DNA from: Bidens hawaiensis
Lineage: Eukaryota > Streptophyta > Magnoliopsida > Asterales > Asteraceae
Direction: 5' to 3'
DNA length: 64,000 nt
NCBI GenBank assembly: GCA_021521415.1
Contig: JAIQDT010009102.1
Span: forward strand, 1 to 64,000
This document shows positions 57,759 to 64,000 of this stretch, piece after piece (the first letter of the stretch is position 1; each line of letters starts with the position of its first letter). Position numbers and translations under genes: made by a program. The notes beneath the pieces were generated by a model. It did no database searches, was not told the DNA's origin, and saw only the letters and a list, made by a program, of their open reading frames with translations.

Positions 57759-59544
57759 GGCTGAGGGGTGTGGGGGGCTCTAATGCGGGCGCGAGTGGGG
57801 GCTCCAGCCAATAATATTGTGACGTGTGGCAGAGAGAGAAACTGGATAAGGGGGGTGTTGGAGCCCCCGTTGGAGCCCCTGGCCCTGGTGTGGAGGGGCT
57901 CCAGCAGGGGCTCCAGCGGATTTTTTTTTTAATTTTTTTATAAATATATTCAAAAAACGTATTATTAAAAAAACTCATAAATTATTAAAAAAAACACACA
58001 TTAAAAAAAACACATTAATATCTAAAAATAAAATAAAAATTAAAGTACTAAAAAAACATTATTCTTATTCTTCGGCTTGGTCTTCTTCGATCAACCTCTT
58101 TCGGATACGTTCCTTTTGCTTTTCCATCAGCATTTGATCGACCGGATTTAGGTTACTGAAGTCTCTTGTAAGGAAGTCCAAATCTCTCATTCGACTTTTT
58201 TCCTTTTTGTCATTAGAGACCACCTCCATAGTTTTGTTGAATTTATTGAGGGATTCAACAAGATCGACGATGTTTACGGCTCCCCCCTCAGCCGGTTTTT
58301 TCCCCTTGGCGTCCCTTCCCAATGGCCGCCTCCTCGGCGGTGAAGACGTTTCCTCCCCCGCAATGTTTAGGTCGAATCCAACGCGGCAATCCGACCCGGC
58401 GGAAGTGCTATACGCTCCAGACGAACTAGTTTTAGTCCGTTTCGGCCCTACTTCCGCATCAAGGTCCAGCGCCACCAGCTCAACCCACTTGGAACACCTT
58501 TTCAACCTCTCCCACAACTTTAAATCGTCCCACGTCTTCACCATCCCATACCTCCGCAAACACTCCTGCCTCCACTCTTCGACAGTGAAATTGTAAACCG
58601 CCAAATCATCACTGCCACTTGGTCTCATACGACCGGCGTTCCTGTTGAAAAGATTAGTAAACAAGCCGACAAATTTTCTGATTTCGGACCACCGACCCGA
58701 AATCATATCGGCGTTTCGCTCTGTACTCCCAACGAGCGTATAGAACGTCTCCCTAACCTTTGTCCAAAAAACCTTGCTTTTTTGGTAGTCGGCTGCAAAA
58801 TGAATAATTAAATTAGATTTCCAGTTAACTTTTTTATTAAAAATCATTTTTAAAAACGTTAAAACAATTACCGCAACGCCGATCCTCAGAAATGACTATC
58901 CAAGCCCGACACAAGGCTTCCTTCTCATCCGATGACCACGGAGTGGTTTTCCGTTTCGTCCTCGGAGTCGAAGCCGGTCCCGGCCCGTCCGTTGCAAATT
59001 GTTTTTTCCGGTGGACGCGTCTTCTTGCTCCTGTAGCATCACCGTGTGATTCTTGTGTCTCTAGAACAACAAAGTTAGGAGACGGTTGTATGTTGGATGG
59101 TTGAAAGCCGGATGTTTCTTGCGGCCCCGAATAAAACATCGGTTGGTCTGGTGACGACCATAAATCGTCGTCAATATAATCTGAATCTAGGTTTGGGTAC
59201 CAATTTCCAGACATTTTTGGGTATTATATAGGAGTTTGGGATATTATATAAGAGTTTGTAAGGTGAAATTGTGTTTTGATATGGTTGAAATGGGAGTAAT
59301 TTGGGGTATTATATAGAGGTTTTAAGGTTTTTTTTTAAAAAAATTCGGAGCTCCAACGGCTCTTTTGGGCGAGCTCAACGGCTCTTTCTCTCTCTTCTCC
59401 CGCGACCACACTCACGCCTGCCTGGGGGCTCGCGCTCGCGCCCCGTTCGCGCCCCGGTTCGCGCCCCGGTGGTGTGGGGTTAACGCCTGGGGGCGCGAGC
59501 GGAGGAGCTCTCACGCCCAGGTTCGCGCCCCACACCCCTCAGCC
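57759..59544 (-). mobile_element. PIF/Harbinger element carrying only the Myb/SANT-type ORF (1786 bp)
   Basis: A perfect 17-bp terminal inverted repeat, GGCTGAGGGGTGTGGGG, stands at 57759 and, on the minus strand, at 59544. Flanked by the direct repeat TTA at 57756-57758 and 59545-59547, the TWA target of PIF/Harbinger. Both subterminal zones are GC-rich ('GGGGGCTCCAGC', 'GCGCGAG', 'TTCGCGCCCC'). The interior holds one intact spliced ORF on the minus strand and no transposase. The tidy ends and duplication suggest relatively recent movement, which would need transposase supplied from elsewhere. Confidence 0.92.
58065..59214 (-). CDS. Harbinger accessory protein, Myb/SANT-like with NAM-associated C-terminal domain (356 aa)
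   Basis: Two exons join in phase: 59214-58872 and 58792-58065 (donor GCG/GTAATT, acceptor TTTTGCAG/CC), 1071 nt including stop, with no lesions. In PIF/Harbinger elements this ORF1 protein binds DNA and helps import and activate the transposase (established for the superfamily). The N-terminal third is low-complexity; about residues 85-115 start the trihelix/SANT region ('TPWSSDEKEALCRAWI'). Exon 2 continues it ('FWTKVRETFYTL', 'ISGRWSEIRKFVGLF'), then a Lys/Ser-rich linker with 'PLGRDAKGKK', and a C-terminal coiled region ('DQMLMEKQKERIRKRLIEED'). Host genes annotated as glutathione S-transferase T3-like or NAM-associated belong to this same family. The alternative reading of exon 2 as a self-standing ORF starting at 58847 uses intron sequence and is less likely. 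Confidence 0.85.
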
Positions 59545-59547
59545 TTA

Positions 59548-60705
59548 GATGAAGGTATTTTGGCATGTCAAAGGAAAGTTATAATATTTATTAAATCTGA
59601 GATATGTTGTTTTTACCTTTGTATAATGATTATATATCATTCTTTTCATTGTCCATAATGCTACTTACACAAATTGTAAAAAGGAGAAATGAATATTGCT
59701 TTGATTGTGAATTAAATTCATGATTATTCATGCACTCATCATTATTTAAAGTTTAATTATAACATTTTAACATTGTTTTAAATTCAACTCAACTTACTAA
59801 GTTACTATATATAGCATGTGTTTACTACATTGTCTGGTATTTTATGTTCATAGTTGCTAGTTGTTATCAAGGACATCTACTTTAATTTTTCGTTTGTATA
59901 TTTCTAGAGCATTGATTATGTGTTGTAACTTAATAATTAATAATATCTTTTTTAATGTTAAAGATAAGTATATGGAATTAAGCGTGTCATATATATTAAC
60001 TGGCGTGGTTAATTCAATATATACCTATATTTTAATATGAGACGAACGTAAAAAAAGTGTCAAACACAATTACAATCGAACCTAACTTGTGAATTCATGG
60101 ACTGACATAGACACGGCTCATTAATAGCTGCTTTTTCACGTTGCTACTCTAAATTATAAATTTATATAAATAAAACACAAATGTTTAACACATTACTAAT
60201 TTCTCAACATTTATTTTTGACAAAATATTTAGCTGGTGTTAATTTTGTCATAAAATATTTAGCCCTTTTACATGTTAACATAAATCCTTTGTTGATATAA
60301 AATAAGTTGGCCAGTTTGTAAATTCGTCATGTTAAGCGTGGACAGATGATTGATCAGCTAACTTAATGTTTTCACAAGTTAATCCGACACTAAGTCAGTT
60401 TCATTTAGATTAAACTAATTCTTGTAAATCTCTTATTAGGTTCGTGCAAACTTTCATTAATTATATTTCAGAAAACTATTTTTTTATACATTTGTTAATT
60501 TGTAATTTATAACAATGAAAAAGTGGAGATTGTTGCAGGCCGGTAGACAAATAAAAAGAAACACGTTATAAATTATCTTGTAAAAAAATAACATAAAACA
60601 AGTTGGACAATTTGTGATGATAATTTGGTGACATATCTTTGGCCGTTTGTTATGAGAAATATGTAGAGGAATCAAAAATGTTTTTTTTGCATTAGTAATG
60701 ATTAT
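59548..60705. other. AT-rich spacer, no gene seen
   Basis: No motif-bearing open frame on either strand and no clear element ends. Confidence 0.55.
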
Positions 60706-62150
60706 TTACTTTTTTTTTTGATAAAATATTGATCCTTTTATATATAACACAAATCGAACTACATCTGGATAATGGGTAAGCGAGCAACAACCTGCGCCGC
60801 TATCCCCTTTCGAATCGCAAAGCCTATTCTACTAAATATAAATCCTTGGTTCCTCGGGCTCTGCGAGTCACTGTGGACCACCTTCTGCACCCGCTCCAAG
60901 AAGCAAACCGTCTCGGGATCTAGGGATCCAAAAGTGTCGAAGGCAAATGGAATGAACACGTGCTGATTCTCCAAACACAATGTCTCATGCTTAGCAACCT
61001 TCCTAGACTCCGCTCTCAAAACCGCCTGTCCCGGTACGAAGCCACTGTCTCTCAGCCCCACCAACGGGGACACCCCAGTGAGGTCAACACACGCATGCTT
61101 ACCCCCTGCCCAGCCAAACACAAGAACATCCGTAGGACGCAGGGTAGATCTTCCCTCACGCGGATCAGTCAAAAAGTTAACAGGTGCCTCTTTCTTGGCT
61201 GAGATCTCGGCACGTCTAAGCACATCCCATAACACATCTCTAACCCAGTCATGACGATACTTGAATCCCGGAAATTCCTTACAGTGGAGGGCATGCTCAC
61301 CGAATCTATCCAAACAAGCTTTTTTACAAATGGGGAATAATTCATCTGGAGGGAAAAGGGGAATCATAAGCCGGTATTTAAGGATGGCTCTGTATTCAAC
61401 TGCCGACATCCGTTGCCCAAGACCTTCAATGGGCACAACAATCAAAAAATCATGGGCATGAGCCCCCTTGAGACAAGCTAAAACTGCCTTTTGTCTCGGT
61501 GTCATATCGAATCGCTCCTCCAAATCATGTACGTGTTTACCATAAAGAGCACTCGCCAAGGTTTGTTGAGGTTTCTTGGGGGCGGTCTCCTTATCAGTAA
61601 AACCGGCTATATCAAGGTTCGGGAGAGTTGTTCCAATATTACCAAGTGCAAAAGAGTAGTCAGGATCTACCCCCGTAGCACCAGCGTTTCGCAGGACGTG
61701 GTCTTGCAATTTCCACGACTGAGACCTGGAAGCCACAAATGCATATGCGGAGACATCCTCAGCCGAGAAAATTCCTAAGCCTCTGCAACGCATAAGGAAG
61801 GAAGCCAACCTCCACTGGAGGTCCCCAAAATGCGGTTCTCCACACACAACAATATTTTCAATTGCCCCCCGCAGGCCCGCATCAAAGATGGACACAACCT
61901 CTTTAACATGTTCAGGTTGATAGGTCCGGAGCCCAAACGCTAACTTAGAAACCCCCATGCACGAGCGTAACAAAATGAGCTCACTTTGGGGGTCCCTCAG
62001 GTCCGGCAGACGTTTCATAAGTTCAACCGCCCTCAAAGCTCTTTTAGTTGCCAAAGACCGAATAAACCCTGCATCCCGACTAACCGCTCCCCCAAGAGTT
62101 TAACTCCCATCGCAAGCCTGCTAATCTCTCCAGGGAATAAACCCGACACT
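60706..62150 (-). mobile_element. 5'-truncated non-LTR retrotransposon (LINE-type)
   Basis: Minus-strand element whose 3' end is a short A-run (10 As on the minus strand, about 60710-60719) preceded by 'AAAGGATCAATATTTTATC'. The body carries only the C-terminal part of the polymerase protein. The 5' end breaks off near 62150 in AT-rich DNA, the usual result of incomplete target-primed reverse transcription. A clear target-site duplication was not found. Confidence 0.7.
60759..62150 (-). pseudogene. C-terminal region of a plant reverse-transcriptase-type protein, truncated and frameshifted
   Basis: A 431-codon open stretch (62054-60759) matches the conserved C-terminal part of a plant protein family often annotated as putative reverse transcriptase or 'auxilin-like'. 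Landmarks are 'DPQSELILLRSCMGVSKLAF', 'GDLQWRLASFLMRCRGLGIF', a Cys/His cluster 'CKKACLDRFGEHALHC', 'KKEAPVNFLTDP' with 'GRSTLRPTDV', and 'IPFAFDTFG' with 'FAIRKGIAAQVVARLP'. The family frame continues upstream of the Met ('AVSRDAGFIRSL'). Near 62093 a run of five Gs (six expected) shifts it, and the further upstream 'GLFPGEISRLAMGVKLLG' is in another frame before homology stops at about 62150. The reverse-transcriptase core is missing, so it is not functional as an RT. The long intact frame is notable. Confidence 0.75.
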
Positions 62151-63394
62151 TTGGTGGTTTATTCTTTATCTTATATAAGAAAGTAATTATATAAAATCAA
62201 ATAGTGCATCATTTAAATTGGAATAAATAATTAGTTTGTAGCCCCACATGAACAATAATTAGACCACTAGTTGGTGCATATGAAAACCACTCAAGAGAAT
62301 TAGTGTTTTATTTCTCTGCATTATTTTTATTTACTATTTATATTTTATTATGTTAAATTTTACAAATGTTTTTAGTTTAATATATTAGAGCATCCGCATA
62401 GGGGAAAATATCTTTAAGTGGGTGATATATAGTAGTATTTGTCTCCGACTCTTCGCTTTTGCGTATGGCATCGTCGTCAATACAAATTCGAAACTTAACA
62501 TGAAAGCCATATTTTGACTTGAACATTTTTGAGATGCCACTAATAACCAATGAATGAGAAGTGCTTTTCATTGTGTGGTTCCTATTTTAATGTAAGCCTG
62601 ATAAGTCGATCCGCCTACACCTTTTGTTTTTACTACTATACGTAAGCGACATCAGAGATGAATTTTCAATGTGTTTGGGTAGCCTATTGATATTTTATTA
62701 TATCCACCAATGCAAGATTACAAGTTCTTTTTTAATTAAATTGTAGTAACCTAAAAAGTTGAAAGATTTGAAAATTAAATGTGATAGTTGTTACATCTAA
62801 TACGCATAAAGACTAGGTTAAAAGAGTGATGATAGATGTAGAGTCAATGAGTAATTGCTTGTAAATGTTTGTCTAACAGTTATAAAAGTAATTTGAAAGG
62901 TTAAAATAGAGAGTGTTATCAAATTTTAAAGATTCTAACATTATAAAACCAGACAGGAGTTCAACTCCTTTTTAAGCCTTCTAAATTTTAAAGATTATAA
63001 TAATCCTAACTTATGAAATATTTACGGACAATCCCAATTTTAAACGTATTTTTCTTTAGCAATCTTACGTTAACAGAAAGCTAATTCCGTATAACCACCC
63101 ACTAAATTTGCAGGAAGAAGACATATTTTTGACACGTAAGCAATCCATGTTAACATAAACTAACAAGTTCAATGTGGAATCGTTGGACGAAAATACATTT
63201 AAAGTTAGGATTGTTTGTAAACATTTATAGAATTTAGATTAATCTCAGCTAATATACGAAAGTCGGAGATATTAAAATCCAATAACCCTTTCTCATTTCA
63301 TATCATGTATGCCAGTTTTCCTTTATGGGTTTAATACAATGACAATAATAAGACCAAGAATATTTGTCTAAAGTCACATGAATGTCCAAATTAA
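62151..63394. other. AT-rich spacer, no gene seen
   Basis: No supported gene. 'AGAGCATCCGCATAGGGG' near 62387 resembles the end of common plant MITEs, but no partner end was found. Confidence 0.45.
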
Positions 63395-63720
63395 CTTTTT
63401 TTTAACTAGCCAAAATTAAGATTAAACAACATGACAATCAACGGCTAGTAACTAGCCGGAGGAGAAAAAATTACATAACAAGCAGTGGGGTTTTCAACCA
63501 CTTAATCCAGTTAATTTTAAATCTTACATTTCTACTCGAAACCCATAAAAACGCTATTGCTAGATAATGGAATCAACAAGTGGCTCCCTTGTAAGATCAT
63601 TTTTGTTGAACACAATCTTATTTCGATGCATCCAAATAAACCACCATGACGAGAAGATAATAGCTTCCACCAAATCTTTTTTTTTTTCTGTTTAACAAAA
63701 GAAGAGTGTAACCAAGAATA
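63395..63720 (-). mobile_element. LINE 3' end with C-terminal ORF2 scrap
   Basis: On the minus strand a piece reads 'LVEAIIFSSWWFIWMHRNKI' then 'VFNKNDLTREPLVDSII', the tryptophan-rich region near the C-terminus of plant L1-type ORF2 (after the reverse transcriptase, in the zf-RVT neighbourhood). A short 3' UTR and an A-run (about 63396-63404) follow. Frameshifts are present near the A/T run at 63678. A very short 5'-truncated copy. Confidence 0.5.
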
Positions 63721-63745
63721 CATATCCACTAGATTAACTTAGTTA

Positions 63746-64000
63746 GGCTATGTGTAGTGGAGAGGCTACAAAATGAGACGTTTTGTGTCATGTGGCGCAC
63801 AATCAGCAAATGGTGGGTTTTGTTCTAAGGGTGTAGTGGTGTTGTAGCTCTCTCTCTATATATATATATACACACACACATATACATATATATATACCAC
63901 ATACAAAAGAATATAATAATATTAATCAAACATGCACATGCGACAAAAAACACTCCCCCCCATCGCCCCATTTATCGCCTGGGGGCGGTGTTCACCCACA
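63746..64000. mobile_element. Left part of a Harbinger-like element, cut by the window end
   Basis: After a TTA (63743-63745) the sequence reads GGCTATGTGTAGTGG, sharing ATGTGTAGTGG with the right end of the transposase-bearing element at 28157-30106. It then has 'GTCATGTGGCGC' and a TA/CA microsatellite (about 63854-63898). GC-rich 'CGCCCCATTTATCGCC' sequence follows at the edge. The second end lies outside the window. Confidence 0.5.

Noticed and set aside
57721..57978. 85-codon minus-strand frame at the left end of the second Harbinger element
   Set aside because: It spans the inverted repeat and GC-rich subterminal repeats; no motif.

Overview
This is nuclear DNA from a flowering plant, most likely a eudicot. 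The evidence is spliced genes with GT..AG introns, plant-type transposons (PIF/Harbinger, hAT, Mutator, Ty3/Gypsy, LINE), long AT-rich spacers and a clear ARGONAUTE7 orthologue. The repeat content would fit Asteraceae, but that is only a guess. There are no bacterial-type operons and no CRISPR arrays, and I recognise no rRNA or tRNA gene.

Layout. (1) 1-26809 is a satellite array of about 179-bp monomers, all in one orientation, with three domains that differ in monomer subtype and in higher-order repeat length (5-mer, 10-mer and 6-mer). It is split at 9438-13507 by a Ty3/Gypsy-type LTR retrotransposon remnant: one 2.2-kb LTR, a polypurine tract and a broken gag, with no pol. (2) 26810-47926 is AT-rich and holds almost only transposons and gene scraps: a PIF/Harbinger element with a dead transposase (28157-30106), two hAT elements (30803-31333 and 33523-34971), several MITEs, a foldback element with a hAT-like MITE nested inside it (43865-44927), a sister copy of that MITE (45489-45977), a scrap of a double-stranded-RNA-binding protein gene, and other exon-like pieces. 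(3) 47927-55222 (minus strand) is the one clearly intact host gene, AGO7, with four exons that join in frame into 1009 residues. Its first and third introns contain tandem arrays that copy the gene's own splice-site regions. (4) 55223-64000 holds the AGO7 upstream region, a Pack-MULE-like Mutator element carrying a piece of an NRP/DCD-type gene, a PIF/Harbinger element with an intact Myb/SANT-type ORF but no transposase, two 5'-truncated LINE remnants, and the start of another Harbinger-like element at the window edge.

How the parts relate. AGO7 is the slicer that works with miR390 in the TAS3 trans-acting siRNA pathway (established knowledge of the family). Its DDH catalytic residues and glutamate finger are all present, so the gene looks functional. 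The rest is mobile or decayed DNA. Complete element borders with target-site duplications are visible for two PIF/Harbinger elements (TAA, TTA), one Mutator element (9 bp) and three or four hAT-type elements (8 bp). The most unusual structures are the multiplied splice-site regions in AGO7 introns 1 and 3, the three higher-order regimes of the satellite, and a cluster of five hairpin-capable inverted repeats just upstream of the LTR TATA box.
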